From Fen-1254 sp963778945 (lineage in GTDB: Bacteria > Bacteroidota > Ignavibacteria > UBA10030), in NCBI GenBank assembly GCA_963778945.1, contig CAVZWL010000009.1, positions 124,001-188,000 on the forward strand: DNA of 64,000 nt. The letters are read 5' to 3'. Shown here in pieces: positions 1 through 12,180 of this stretch. Numbering within the stretch: position 1 is the first letter of the stretch; each line of letters begins with the position of its first letter. Under the pieces are notes generated by a model. The model had not been told where the DNA came from and ran no database searches. It saw only the letters and a program-made list of their open reading frames with translations. A program made the position numbers and the translations under genes.

Positions 1-2318
1 CCAGATATACTTTTGCACGTACGATGCAATTGTCGCCGACTTTTAAACCGGCGGCAGTATCGACAGAAATATGATCGATGCGGATGTTCTGCCACTGTTT
101 ATGCACGCGCTGCTGCCATTCTACAAATTTATGCGTGCGGTCATAATTCTTTTCTTCAAGTTCTCCCGAACGGCTGGAAGCCTGCAAGTACATTTCTTCC
201 GTATACTGGCGCACCATGCGGTTGGTATTGAACTCCGGGCCGATTGCGCGCATGTTCGATTTCATTTTAGCAATCCAGCCGCGAGGCAGGTCGTCTCCCG
301 CACGGTTATAGAAAAGAGGAATAATTTCCTTTTCCAGCAAATCGAAAAGAGCGTTCGATTCAACTTCATTCTGGTATTCTTCGTCATTGTATTCTTCTCC
401 CCGCCCGATGGCCCATCCGGTGTTGGTGTTGTATGCTTCAGCCCACCATCCGTCGAGTATGCTCAAATTGATCGCACCATTGAGCGAAGCTTTCATGCCG
501 CTTGTTCCGCTTGCCTCCATGGGCCGCTGCGGAGTATTCAGCCAGACATCCACGCCCTGTACAAGATAACGGGCAACGATGATATCATAGTCTTCAATGA
601 ACACCATGCGCCGCCGAACTTCAGGCCGCCTTTCAAAATGAATAATCTGCCGGATCAGTTCTTTGCCGGGATTATCATGCGGGTGCGCTTTGCCCGAAAA
701 AAGAATTTGAACCGGACGATCTTTGTTCATAAGAATTTTATCGAGCCGTTCGGGATTGCGCAGGAGAAGGGTTGAACGTTTGTACGTGGCAAACCGCCGG
801 GAGAAGCCGATGGTTAATGCTTCGGGATTGAGTATTTCATCGGCCTGCGCTACTTCAGATGCTGTTGCACCGCGCGCTTCGAGCTGCGTACGCAGCCGGC
901 TTCTCGCAAATGCAACAAGGCGTTCGCGCCTTCGCTCGTGCGTACGCCATAATTCTTCGTCCGGAATGTGATGGATACGGCTCCAGAGAGCATATTGATT
1001 TTCATCATCCCGCCAATTGGGGCCGAGATAGCGGTCGAGAAGACCGGCCATTTCACGACTGACCCATGACGGCGCATGCACACCGTTTGTGATGGATATG
1101 ATAGGAATCTCTGAAGTCGGCACGCCGGGCCAGACATTTTTCCACATCGAGCGGGATACTTTTCCGTGCAGCTTGCTTACACCGTTGGCGTGCTCCGCCA
1201 TTTTCAGCGCAAGGATAGTCATACAGAAACTCTCGCCGTCGTTAAAGGGATTTTCTCTTCCGAGTCCGAGAAATTCTTTCATGGATATGCCGAAGTTCTG
1301 CGCGTAATCCGATAAATATTTTTCTATTAATTGGGGTTCAAAGTAATCGTTGCCGGCAGGAACGGGTGTATGCGTTGTAAAGACCGTGCTTGCTGTCGTC
1401 ATCGCCCGCGCTTCTGCAAAGGATAATTTTTTTGTTTGCATCAAATCAAGGCAATGTTCGAGCGTGAGGAATGCAGAATGTCCTTCGTTCAGATGATAGA
1501 TGGACGGCTGCATGCCGACAGCTTTCAATGCTCGGTAGCCGCCGATGCCGAGGAGTATTTCCTGCAGGATGCGAAGCTCGCGGTCTCCACCGTACAATTG
1601 ATCGGTGATGTTTTGATCTTCCGGCGAATTTTGTGAAATATTCGTATCGAGAAGGAACAGCGGTACACGTCCGACCTGGACCCGCCAGATTTGCGCACTC
1701 AGCGTACGTCCCGGAAGATCAACCGTAATGATCAGAGGTTTGCCGTTTTTATCAGTTTCCGTCTGAATGGGAAGCATGTAAAAATCGTTTTCCGGATATC
1801 GTTCCTGCTGCCAGCCGTCTGCATTCAAATACTGGCGAAAATATCCTTGCTGGTAAAGCAAGCCGACACCTATGAGGGGAACTCCTAAATCACTCGCCGC
1901 TTTTAAATGATCCCCGGAAAGAATTCCCAATCCTCCGGAATAATTTTGAAGACACTCTGTAATGCCGAATTCTGCCGAGAAATATGCAAAACGAGTATCC
2001 TTGGATTCTTTATGGAATTTTGAATACCAGCTTAATGAAACATCCTGATATTCATGAAAGCGGTTCATTTGCCCGTTCAAGCTGTGCTAAAAAGGATTCA
2101 TCCCTGGCGAGCGTATTCAGTCTTTCCTGCTTAATTTTGCCAAGCATCTCCACAGGATTATGGTTTGTCTCTTCCCACAAATCCGGATCGATTCGGATAA
2201 AAAGTTCCATCAGTTCGTGGTCCCATGACCAGATAAGATTGTACGCAATAGGAAAGAGAGATCTCAGCTCTTTAGGAATCGACGGTGCGACAATCATTGA
2301 AATAATGGGTTTTGTCAT
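1..2318 (-). CDS. glgP: Alpha-glucan (maltodextrin/glycogen) phosphorylase, partial and frameshifted
   Basis: This gene encodes a PLP-dependent phosphorylase that releases glucose-1-phosphate from alpha-1,4-glucans in the cytoplasm. The gene is on the minus strand and its 3' end lies beyond the left edge. I chose ATG at 2318 because AGAGGAA lies just upstream, although an in-frame ATG exists at 2336. The N-terminus (MTKPIISMIVAPSIPKELR) looks like the DUF3417 segment of the GlgP/MalP-like family. Near + strand 500 the minus strand reads EASGTSGMKASLNG, the PLP-lysine region of the family, about residue 600. The frame breaks near 2062, where gg looks like one base too many: the first frame stops at 2052 and the next continues HEYQDVSLSWYSKFHKE without lost homology. 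Everything downstream reads as an intact enzyme, so I treat the break as a probable sequence error. It is divergent from the next gene and probably functions in storage-glucan breakdown. Confidence 0.88.
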
Positions 2319-2533
2319 GTAACGATTCCTCTTCATTCGGTCATGCTTTTGAATGCGTTTCGTTCGGCGCTCTATTCAGTGATAATCATAGCAAAGAATC
2401 TATAAAAAAGCTACAAAATGGAGAACTCAAAACGTGAGAATTCATTGCATTCGCTGACTTTATGTATTATATTACTAATCAACTATAGGAATCCGCCTTA
2501 TTTTAGGGTATTTACATACAAGCAGATATTCAA

Positions 2534-5167
2534 TTGATAAAAGATAAACATATCCATTCTATTTTATTAATTTGTTTTTCGGTTTTTTTTGCCATTCTCG
2601 ACCAGAATAATGCATTTGCCCGCAATCCTGCTGTTTTTCCGGGGGAGGGTCTGCGCAAATCGGTATGGATATCGGATATCACAACGATACACCGACACGA
2701 ACCAAAATAGATCTCTCAGGAACATGGCAGCTTTCCTATGATCATGAATTGTGGCATGATATCGCTATTCCTTCGTCGATAGATTTTGAAGGATGGACGG
2801 TTTTGAAGCGGGACATTGCGATTGATGAGCAAGCCATGCATTCTTCTGTCTTTAAAATCGTTGCCCTCGGCATCAACTACGATTGTGAAATATTCATCAA
2901 CGATATTCTTATCGGAAAGCACAGCGGGGGATATACAAGCTTTGAAATTGAAATACCTGAAGGAGTACTTCATTCCGGGGAAGGAAACCGCCTCCAAATT
3001 TTTGCACAAAACCAGCTGAATGTCCGGACTACTATTCCGCCATGCACACAGGTTTCAGGCTGGAAAAATTTTAACGGAATCATCCGGGACATCTATCTGC
3101 TTGCGACTCCGAAATTTTGGATGAACACAATAAATGTACATGCATTTCTCAATGAAGAAATGACACAGGGAACTATCCAGATAAAAACGGTTCTCCAGAG
3201 CCGGGATTTTTTTACGGTCAAGGATTCGGCCGAGAAAAAGGAAGACCCGCCCGCCTATATGTTGACGGCGGAAGTGTATAACAGATTTTCCGATGCTCTT
3301 GCCGCGCAAGCCGTTTCACAGGCGATCGATCTCCACGCGGATGGAGAATCGGCGATGGATCTTTCCATACCGATTGATGCGCCGAAATTGTGGAGTCCCG
3401 AAACGCCGGAATTATATCAGGTAAAAATGAGCATCACGGCGATTGAAGGCAAGCAAAAGACATTGGTCGATCAGTATATCCAGAATGTCGGTTTTACGAA
3501 AATAGTCCTGAAAAAAGAAACAATCATCATAAATGGAGTTCCCGTGTTGATCAAGGGAATCGTCTGGCACGAGGATTCTCCCGATCACGGCGTTTCTCTC
3601 ACCCGCGAACAAATGGAAAAGGATGTGATCGCTATCAAATCGCTGGGTGCTAATGCAGTTCGATGCGCCTTCCATCCGCCGCATCCGTATTTCCTGAGTC
3701 TGTGCAGCCGCTACGGGCTGTTTGTTCTGGAAGAATTGCCGGTATGGAATGTAACGGGGGATATACTTGCGGACGGTCAGTATCTCGCCCGGGCTCAGGA
3801 TCAAGCTCTCGAAATGGTTGCCCGCGATGAAGCAAACCCATGTATACTTGCATGGGGTATCGGAAATCAATTCGATTCTGCCGATCAACGAGCACAGGCG
3901 TTTGTTCAGGCGATAGCAGCGGCGATAAAACAAATCGATGGACGTCCTGTTTATTTCGGTTCGGTCATGACGCACAACGACGTGCTGTACCGGTGATGCA
4001 GATTTTGCCGCCTTAACGCTTCCACGCGTCGACATTAAAGATTTTCGGATGCTGCTGACGGAATGGAAGAAGGCACATTCAGGGCAGCCCGTTCTTCTGC
4101 TGGGCTACGGGAAGGAAGTTGATCAGCGGAATCATAACGGCTACAGCGATCCGATGTCCCAGGAATCGCAGGCGCGTTTCTTTTTGCAGTATTATACCGC
4201 CGTAAAAGATGCAGGTATCGCCGGGAGCTTCATCGACTCATATAACGATTGGCGGGGAAGCCGTCCGCTTATGACCGTTTCACAGCCGGATCCGTACAGC
4301 CATCCGTGCGGACTTGTCAATGAACATCGTGAAAAACGCCTGGCATTCGAAGTCGTTCATGCCTTATATTCCAGCGAAAAAATCAATCCGCTGCCGATTG
4401 GAAGTTATCATTCGAGCCTGCCGTTCGTGTATATTTTTGCGGGTTTTTTTGTGATTCTTTTCATGGGATATCAGTATAGTTATAACAGGCGTTTCAGCGA
4501 AGCATTACAGCGCGCCCTCTTCCGTCTCCATAATTTTTTTGTAGATTTGCGCGATCTTCACACGGTTTCAGTCATACACACGCTGATCCTGGCTCTTGCG
4601 CTGTCCGTTTCTCTGGCTATTCTGTTCTCAAGCGTTCTCTATCATTACCGGAGCGACTGGCTGTTCGATTACATTTTGACATTTTTTATCATGTACGATC
4701 CTCTCAAAGAATATCTCATCCGTATTGTCTGGAATCCGCTCCTCGGAATTGTAACTGTCACAGCGGTTTTTTTTGCAGCAGCATTCATCCTCTCCTTTTT
4801 ATTGAAGTTTCTTGCGTTTGTACTCCGCATCAGAATTTCATGGTTCGATATGTATTCAATGACCGTTTGGGGATCTGCGCCGCTCATTTTCTTAAGTCCG
4901 CTGGCTATGTGTCTCTTCAAGGTTTTACAGACTCCGGATTATGTGCTTCCGTCTTTCGGAATCGTGTTCATCTTCTTTGTGTGGACACTGACACGGCTGC
5001 TCAAGGGAATTTCGGTTCTTTTTGATATTCGCCCCCTCAAAGCATATGTCGGCGGAGCAGCATTGATGATTCTTGTCATCGGAGGAATATTCTTGTATTA
5101 CGATTCTCTTTACGGACTGATTTCGTATATAAAATTTATCGCTCACTTAGCAAATAATCTTGGTTGA
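2534..5167 (+). CDS. GH2-fold protein fused to a multi-pass membrane domain, catalytic residues apparently lost
   Basis: The protein has a signal peptide (hydrophobic stretch LLICFSVFFAILD at about residues 11-23, TTG start at 2534), then a glycoside hydrolase family 2 layout: sugar-binding jelly roll (KIDLSGTWQLSYD, VSGWKNFNGIIRDIYL), Ig-like domain, and TIM barrel (GVPVLIKGIVWHED, SLGANAVRCAFHPPHPYFL). In active GH2 enzymes the acid/base sits in a GNE motif and the nucleophile in a (T/S)E(Y/F)G motif. Here the matching places read GIGNQFD and PVLLLGYG, so both glutamates seem absent. From about 4420 to 5160 there are five or six hydrophobic segments resembling a Yip1-like membrane domain. 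Two frame breaks are needed: near 2648 (one base missing) and 3992 (one extra g). The stop overlaps the smc start. I infer a membrane-anchored carbohydrate-binding pseudoenzyme; its ligand is unknown. Confidence 0.7.
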
Positions 5168-8100
5168 TGTACCTCTCCAAGCTCGAAATATTCGGTTTTA
5201 AATCGTTTGCCCAGAAAGTCAATCTTACTTTTGATGCAGGAATGACTGCGATTGTCGGTCCCAATGGATGCGGAAAAACCAATGTGGTCGACGCGATACG
5301 CTGGGCATTAGGAGAGCAGCGGCCGACGACTCTCCGCAGCGATAAAATGGAAGATGTTATTTTTAACGGCACCAAATCGCGCAAACCGCTCAATGTCGCA
5401 GAAGTTTCCCTTACCGTCGAAAACACAAAAAACATTCTGCCCACGGAATATTCTGAGGTCACGATTACGCGGCGCGTCTTCCGTTCCGGAGAAAGCGAAT
5501 ATTATTTAAATAAAAATCTCTGCCGTCTCAAAGACATACGGGATCTTTTTATGGATACCGGCATGGGTTCCGATGCGTACTCGGTCATCGAACTGAAAAT
5601 GGTGGAGAGTATCTTAAGCGATAATTCCGATGAACGCCGCCGCTTGTTTGAGGAATCGGCCGGTGTCACAAAATATAAACACCGGCGAAGGGAAGCATCC
5701 CGGAGACTCGATGCCGTTCGCCAGGATTTGACGCGTGTGAATGATATACTGCGCGGAGTGGAAAAAGCGGTCAACTCACTGGAACGGCAGGCGCAAAAAG
5801 CGGAAAAATTCAACGCGCTTACTCAAGAACTTCAAACGGTAGAAATTGAATTACTGCAGCGTGAATATTCGGGCATCATGAGCCGCATTGAACCTTTGAA
5901 GCAGGAATTAAACGTCGCCGTCGACGAAAAGAATAAAATAGAAGTTGAAGTGCATCAGGAGGAATCGCTGCTCGATGTTCTGCGGCAGGAAACAGCAGAG
6001 ATAGAAACGCAAATTGCAAGGACACAGGACGAACTGAACAGCCGGCAGAATGCACTGCATGAACTGGAGCAGAAAAAAGCCACGGCGCTTGAACGCTGCA
6101 GGTCGCTGGCAGTAAATATCGAACGTTTTGAAAAAGAAAAAATCGATTTGCAAATGCAAAGCGGCGATCTGGAAAAAAGGCAGGTGGAACTGACCAAGAA
6201 CCTGGAAGAATTCCGCATCCGTACATCTGATGCCGAAGAACTCTATCGGCGGAAAAAGAGTCAGCTTGATAAATTCGAAGAACAGTTAAACGTAAAAAAA
6301 GGGGAGCTGAAGACGAGTCAGGATCAGGTGCTGATCCTTCTGCATGAGCTATCCGGTCTGCGCAACCGGGAAAATCAGGTGAAAGCGCACGTAGAGAACC
6401 TTCGCGGCCGGGCCGGCTATATGAGCGAAGAGAATGACGGATATGTAAAAGATGTTGAAAAAAACGAAGAACTCGTTGCAAGACTAACATCGGAAAACCG
6501 GCAATTGCGGCTGGCATTTGCCGAAGCGGAAGTCCGGACGCATCAGATGGAAGATTATAAGGCGAAGCTGCAGAGCGATATCGAAGATTTTCGCAGCCGG
6601 GATCATGCGATTCTCGGCGATATCGAAAGAAAACAGGCCCGGATCGATTTTCTTAAAGGTCTTGTAGAAAGTTTCGACGGTTATTCCGAAGGGCGCAAAA
6701 TTTCTTATTACAAGCGGAGAATGGAGTTCAAAATTTCAGAATACGGTTGGTGAAGCGATTACAACACAGCCCAAGTATCGTGTTGCCGTTGAAACAGCCC
6801 TTGGAGAAGCGTCGGGATATATTGTCGTGGAAAATGTTGAAGAAGCATATGCCGCCATGGATTTTCTCAAGCGCAACAACAAAGGCAAAGCCACCTTTAT
6901 TTGTCTTAACCGGCTTCCGGAAAAAACCAGCCCAAGGCCAAAAATCGATCGTCCCGGCGTTATCGACTGGGCGGATACTGTTGTAGAGTACGAACCAAAA
7001 CTTCAGCGCTTGTTCGGATTTATTTTGGACGAGACGCTGCTTGTGAATGATGTTGCGACAGCGTTGGTTGTTATCAACGAAGATCCGGGTCTCCGGTGCG
7101 TGACGCTTGACGGCGAGATTGTTACCGGTAATGGAGTGGTTCGAGGCGGCAGCGTGCGGCAGGATGAAGGCGGGCATATCAGTAAAAGATCTCAGCTGGA
7201 CGAATTGAGTTCCATGGTCGGGCAGATGCGCGAACAACAGGAACACATCGAAAGCGAGCTGCAGAAGAAGACAGCGGAATTGGAGAATGTCGATTTGAAA
7301 AAGCTGGCCAATGAAGCGAGGACGATCGAACAGGAAAAAACGAGCATAGAAATTCGGATTGCACAAATCGAATTCGAAAAGAAACGAGCGCAGGAAAATA
7401 TCGACCGCAACAGTGCAGAATCACTGCGCCTGACAAAGGAAGCCGAATCGCTTGCAGTTGAATTGCAGATACTCAGTGCATCGATTGCGGATGCGGAATC
7501 GCGGCAGTCTGCCTCGGAACAGCGTGTCGGCGCGCTTACGAGCGAGGTGGAAGCCATGGAATCGCTCTGGAATGAATTTTCAAAAACGGCTAACGATGCA
7601 AATCTTACGGTTGTGAATTTGAAAAACGAAGAGCGGAGCACGCTGCAGGCGATTGAACACGCCGAGACGACGCTGCAGTCGATTGCGGCAACAACAGAGC
7701 AGCGGACATCGGATATCGAACTTGCCAGGGGAGACATTACTTCCTCGACAACACAAGTGCAGGAGATGGATTCAGCGCTCTCGGAATTGCACGAGGAGTA
7801 CGACGATATTCTGGGCCGGAAAAAAGCAGTCGATCAAGAACATTCTTTAAAACGCTCTCATATGCACGTCATCGAATTGAAATTAAAAGATGAACGCCTG
7901 CGGCAGGAAGGTTCGCTGAAGGCCGCATACGATCTTGAAATGAAAATACAAGAACTAACGATGAAAGCGGAAAATCTCAAATCCCGCGCACAGGAAGATT
8001 TTCATTTCACGCTCGATGTGCGCCAGTACGATCCTCAGGATGGGTATGATATCAATACGGAACGGGAACGACAGCAAGATCTGAAGAATAAGGTTCAGGC

Positions 8101-8716
8101 GCTCGGCGCAGTGAATTTTGCCGCTTTTGATGAATATAAGAGCGAAAAGGAACGGCTGGATTTTATGTCCGCACAGCTTGACGACCTGGAACAGTCGGAA
8201 CAAACCTTGCTCAGTACGATCGATGAAATCAATACGACGGCTCAGACGCAGTTCATGAATATTTACGATCAGATCCGGGATAATTTTATCACGACATTCA
8301 AAGGATTGTTCGATGAAGGGGATGAATGCGATTTAAGACTGGAGGAAGACGTCGATCCGCTGGAGGCGAAAATTGAGATTATTGCAAAGCCAAGAGGCAA
8401 GCGCCCTACGTCGATCGACCTTCTTTCCGGCGGTGAAAAAACCCTCACAGCAATCGCACTGCTCTTTGCGATCTATTTGGTGAAACCGAGCCCGTTTTGT
8501 ATTCTGGATGAAGTCGATGCACCGCTGGACGACACCAATATCGATCGTTTTACGCGCATCATCAGAAAATTTTCCGACAATACCCAGTTCATTATCGTTA
8601 CGCATAACAAACGAACGATGGAATCCGCTAATGCTATGTACGGCGTAACGATGGAAGAAGAAGGAATTTCGAAATTAGTTTCGGTCCGCTTTAACGAGAC
8701 CATTGAAAAGAATTAA
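5167..8716 (+). CDS. smc: Chromosome partition protein SMC (one frame break in the hinge)
   Basis: SMC is the ATPase of the bacterial condensin that organises and segregates the chromosome. The N-terminal ATPase half carries Walker A GPNGCGKT at residues 31-38, followed by long coiled coils, a hinge domain, more coiled coil, and the C-terminal half with signature LLSGGEKTLTAIALL and Walker B FCILDEVDAPLDD. Total length is about 1,180 residues, normal for the family. The frame breaks near 6691 where ggg should be gg. After removing one g the hinge reads on as EGAKFLITSGEWSSKFQNTV. ATG at 5167 overlaps the stop of the GH2-like gene; the in-frame TTG three bases earlier is less likely. An essential gene of this length with one homopolymer break is best explained by sequence error. 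Confidence 0.93.
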
Positions 8717-8721
8717 GCAGT

Positions 8722-9438
8722 ATGATACGAGTATTTTGCGATTTTGACGGGACCGTGTGTCCTCAAGATATCGGAGAAGAGTTTTTCCGGGCATTCGCAG
8801 GCGATGCGGTTCAGAAAATCGTTGATGAATTACTGTGCGGGGAAATCAACTCGCAGCAATGGCTGCAGCGCGTATGCGATGCAGTGCCGTCTATGAGCCG
8901 CGCACAATTTGATGCGTATGTCGATCAATTTGCCGCCGATCCGCACTTTACAGAATTCGTGCACTTTGCCGAAGAACGAGGTGCGGCGGTTGCAGTCGTA
9001 AGCGACGGTCTCGATGCCTATGTCGCCCGAATTCTTTTCAAAGCAGGATTGCAGCGCGTCCCTTTTTTTGCAAATCATGCGGAATTCGTAAATATCAATG
9101 GAACGCCGAAGCTTGCGGTTTCTTTTCCGTCGACTGATGCGGAATGTTCGGAGTGCGGCAACTGCAAGCGCAATCACATTCTGTCGCAATCGGCAGACGA
9201 CGATGTGATTGTCTATGCCGGCGATGGTTTTTCCGACCGGTGTCCGGTCCGGTATGCAGATATTGTGTTTGCTAAGAGGCAGCTCATCAAGTATTGTCAG
9301 GATCAGAATATTACATATTATGAATTCAATCACTTCGGCGATGTACAAAAGAAAATGGAAGAAATCGTTCAGCGCAAACGCATACGGCACAGGCAGGAAG
9401 CAGCCATGGCGCGGCGCGAAGTGTACATGCAGGGATAA
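8722..9438 (+). CDS. HAD-superfamily phosphatase, MtnX-like
   Basis: This is a HAD hydrolase with motif I FCDFDGT at residues 5-11 (nucleophile Asp7, acid Asp9), motif II VVSDG near residue 93, and a late VIVYAGDGFSDRCP block supplying the magnesium-binding aspartates. The layout and the FCDFDGTVCPQDIGEE opening resemble the MtnX-like subfamily (2-hydroxy-3-keto-5-methylthiopentenyl-1-phosphate phosphatase of methionine salvage) and related phosphoserine phosphatase-like enzymes. A small insert with clustered cysteines (ECSECGNCKRNH) is typical of that group. The gene starts six bases after smc and is followed four bases later by a methyltransferase, so it is probably co-transcribed. No other methionine-salvage gene is nearby, so the substrate is not established. 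Confidence 0.78.
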   Translation: MIRVFCDFDGTVCPQDIGEEFFRAFAGDAVQKIVDELLCGEINSQQWLQRVCDAVPSMSRAQFDAYVDQFAADPHFTEFVHFAEERGAAVAVVSDGLDAYVARILFKAGLQRVPFFANHAEFVNINGTPKLAVSFPSTDAECSECGNCKRNHILSQSADDDVIVYAGDGFSDRCPVRYADIVFAKRQLIKYCQDQNITYYEFNHFGDVQKKMEEIVQRKRIRHRQEAAMARREVYMQG

Positions 9439-9441
9439 TCT

Positions 9442-10022
9442 ATGAAAGAGTTTCGGCAAAAATTATTCACACTGCGAAGTTATACGCCGCTCCCGTTTCT
9501 GCTGGCTATGATCGTTTACGGTCGCCCTGCCGCTGTGACGATGCTCTGTGGAGCAATGATTGTTGCATGCGGAGAGTTTATGCGGTTCTGGGGCGTTGCG
9601 TATGCGGGAAGCTTGACTCGGGTCACCGGATCTGTCGGAGCGCCGGAAGTGATCGTTGCGGGACCGTTTGCCCATGTCCGCAATCCGCTTTATGCCGGCA
9701 ACATTCTTACGTACATTGGCATAGGAATCATGGCCAATGCAGCATTCCCATGGCTGCTCTGCGCAGCCTTTGCATGGTTTGCATTCCAATACAGTCAGAT
9801 CGTCGCTCTGGAGGAAGAATTTTTGACGGTCGCCTTCGGCGCTTCCTATGCGGAATACGCTAAAAATGTACCGCGATTCATACCGCGAATCGAACCGTAT
9901 AAAAATACGGCTCAGGAAAATCAAAAACCGAATTGGAATGAAGCGGTTCGATCGGAACGCCGCACGTTCCAAGCGCTGATCCTGTGCTGGCGATTGTCGT
10001 TCTTCTTTGGCTGAGGCAATAA
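9442..10022 (+). CDS. Integral-membrane ICMT/PEMT-family methyltransferase
   Basis: This is a small membrane protein of the isoprenylcysteine carboxyl methyltransferase / phospholipid methyltransferase fold. The typical conserved region is GPFAHVRNPLYAGNIL, followed by hydrophobic helices and EEEFLTVAFGASYAEYAKNVPRFIP, which matches the family's EE...FG..Y..Y...V.R..P signature. Three to four membrane segments are visible. The last 15 codons look frameshifted near 9984: as written the protein ends RLSFFFG at 10014, but with one added base it ends VLAIVVLLWLRQ, a membrane helix, stopping at 10022, five bases before lpxB. The SAM-dependent methyl acceptor cannot be told from sequence. The gene sits between a HAD phosphatase and lipid A genes in a tightly spaced run. 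Confidence 0.72.
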
Positions 10023-10026
10023 ATCG

Positions 10027-11146
10027 ATGCAGCGAGTGATGATCATAGCGGGAGAAGCCTCCGGCGATTTACATGGTTCCGGTGTTGTGCGCGAGCTTAA
10101 ACGCCTGCAGCCGGGTATCGATGTATACGGCGTGGGCGGAGATAAAATGCAAAATGCCGGCATGGAAATCATCTATCACATTCGGGATCTGGGTTTTATG
10201 GGCTTTTTTGAAGTGCTTCAGCACCTGCCGTTCATCAAAACAATGGAACGAACGCTCGAACAGGTAGTCAAATTCAAAAGACCCGATGTGCTCGTGCTTA
10301 TTGATTATCCGGGATTTAATCTTCGCTTTGCGCGTATTGCGAAACGATATAACGTGAAGATCGTTTATTATATCAGCCCGCAGATTTGGGCGTGGCATAA
10401 ATCGAGAGTTAAAACGATTCGGCAGTTCGTCGATTTGATGCTCGTTATCTTCCCGTTCGAGGAAAAATTTTATCGGGAAGAACGCGTTCCTGTGGAATTT
10501 GTCGGACATCCGCTCCTGGAGGTTATAGCTTCCAGTCTCAGCCGGAAAGAGTTTTGTAAAAAATTCAGTCTCGATGAGCAGAAAAAGATCATTGCTTTGC
10601 TGCCCGGCAGCCGGAAGCAGGAAATTGAAAATATTTTTCCGGCCATGCTTGATGCAGCCCGGCTCATTGAAGCGAAAACCGAATGCGAGATTGTTGTCGG
10701 TGTTGCACCGACGCTTGATGAACAATATCTGAAGACGCTGTATCGGCTCGGGAGCGTTCATTTGATCAAAGGATGGACCTACGATATCATGGCCAATGCA
10801 GATCTTGCTGTCGTGACTTCAGGGACGGCCACGCTGGAAACGGCATGTTTCGGAACTCCGATGGTGGTCGTCTATAAAACGTCGTGGCCGACATACTGGA
10901 TCGGACGAATGGTTGTGAGGGTAAAGAATATCGGTCTTGTGAATATTGTTGCAGGGGAAAAAATTGTTCCTGAATTTATTCAATACCGCGCTTCGCCTCG
11001 TCGCTTAGCAAGCGAAGTTCTTGCCATGCTGGAAAATACATCGGCCCTCGGCGAAATGCGGTCGAAGCTTGCCGGTGTACGCGGGAAAACTCGGCAAACC
11101 CGGCGCTTCGGAACGCACGGCAAAACGCATTTTGACAATGGTGTAA
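10027..11146 (+). CDS. lpxB: Lipid-A-disaccharide synthase
   Basis: LpxB condenses UDP-2,3-diacylglucosamine with lipid X to form the lipid A disaccharide at the inner membrane. Recognisable blocks are MIIAGEASGDLHGSGVV at the N-terminus, LIDYPGFNLRFA, YYISPQIWAWHKSR, FVGHPLLE, LPGSRKQEIENIFPAML and VTSGTATLETACFGTPMVV, all hallmarks of the family. Length is about 373 residues, as expected. Near 11083 a run ggg is one base too long. As written the frame runs on to 11166 with an unrelated tail, whereas the corrected frame ends ERTAKRILTMV with TAA at 11144-11146, five bases ahead of lpxK. Adjacent lpxK makes a lipid A gene pair and shows the cell has a Gram-negative outer membrane. Confidence 0.95.
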
Positions 11147-11150
11147 AAAG

Positions 11151-12177
11151 ATGCGAAAACTCCTGATACCTTTCTCATTTCTCTATTGGATCGGAGTAAC
11201 GCTTCGAAATTGGTTCTTTGATATGCAAGTATTCCGGACGGCTTATGTCGGCGTACCAGTCGTTTCTGTCGGCAACATTTCTGCGGGCGGGTCGGGAAAA
11301 ACTCCGCTTGTTGAAATGCTGATTCGACGGTTCTCGGAAAGCCGAAGGGTTGCCGTTGTGAGCCGAGGTTATAAACGCCTATCTTCGGGTCAGGTCGTCG
11401 TAAGCGATGGAACAGGAATACATGCGCAGGTGGAGCAAGCAGGAGATGAGCTGTCGCAGGTCGCACAAAAATTTCCCGGAACTATCGTCATTGCCGATGC
11501 AGTGCGTGTCCGTGGTGCTCAAAAAGCGGTTGAGCTCGGCGCGGAGGTGATACTTCTGGACGATGGATTCCAGCATCGTGCATTGGGCCGGAATTCGAAT
11601 ATTGCGGTTGTAACGGCTGAAGACTTGTTCCAAGGTGATCTGCCTGCTGCCGGCTGGCAACAGGCGCGAACCTTTGTCCGCTCTGGAAAGGGCAGACCTC
11701 ATCGCAATTTCCGGCTGCAGGGGAAGGGAAGATTTCGAACGGGCATTCGCAATTGTCAAAGGATTTCAAAAGCCCGTCGTTGGAATGTATGTCAACGTCC
11801 GCGTTGTTCGCGATGCGGCAACAGGAAGAGAGATAGCACGGGATTCGTTCATACAAAAGAAAGCCATGTTATTTTCCGGCATCGGAAATCCGGAATCATT
11901 TGCGCGAACGGTACGGAAATTGGAAATTGTGATCGTGGGGCACAAAGTGTTTCGGGATCACCACTGGTACAGCGAACATGATGTTCAGACCATCATGGCA
12001 GATCCTGCGGTGAGGAAGGCGGAACTGCTGATGACGACAGAAAAGGATTTTATACGGCTGCGCGGACGTTCCGATATGTTTTCAGCGGTCAATCTGCCGG
12101 TTATGATCGTCGAAATAGAACAGCGAATTCTTTACGGAAACGAGATTATAGATTCTTTGATACAGTATATTGGATAG
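11151..12177 (+). CDS. lpxK: Tetraacyldisaccharide 4'-kinase
   Basis: LpxK phosphorylates the 4' position of the lipid A disaccharide, immediately after LpxB in the pathway. The P-loop segment VSVGNISAGGSGKTPLVEML lies at about residues 38-57, followed by SRGYKR and the characteristic VILLDDGFQHRAL. The frame breaks near 11643 (cc one base too many). The second frame takes over with LLPAGNRREPLSALERADL, a conserved LpxK block, and continues to FSGIGNPESFARTV and the DHHWYSEHD segment. Corrected length is about 342 residues, within the family's normal range. It starts five bases after the corrected lpxB stop and lies three bases before the next gene. Confidence 0.93.
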
Positions 12178-12180
12178 GAA

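Noticed and set aside
71..775. A 234-residue plus-strand open frame near the left edge
   Set aside because: It lies opposite glgP, and the minus strand here reads as a conserved phosphorylase including the PLP-lysine region. The plus frame has no family resemblance.
6680..6700. Programmed ribosomal frameshifting in smc
   Set aside because: The site has ggg rather than a slippery X-XXY-YYZ heptamer, no stimulatory stem was seen, and the same kind of break occurs in more than twenty unrelated genes.
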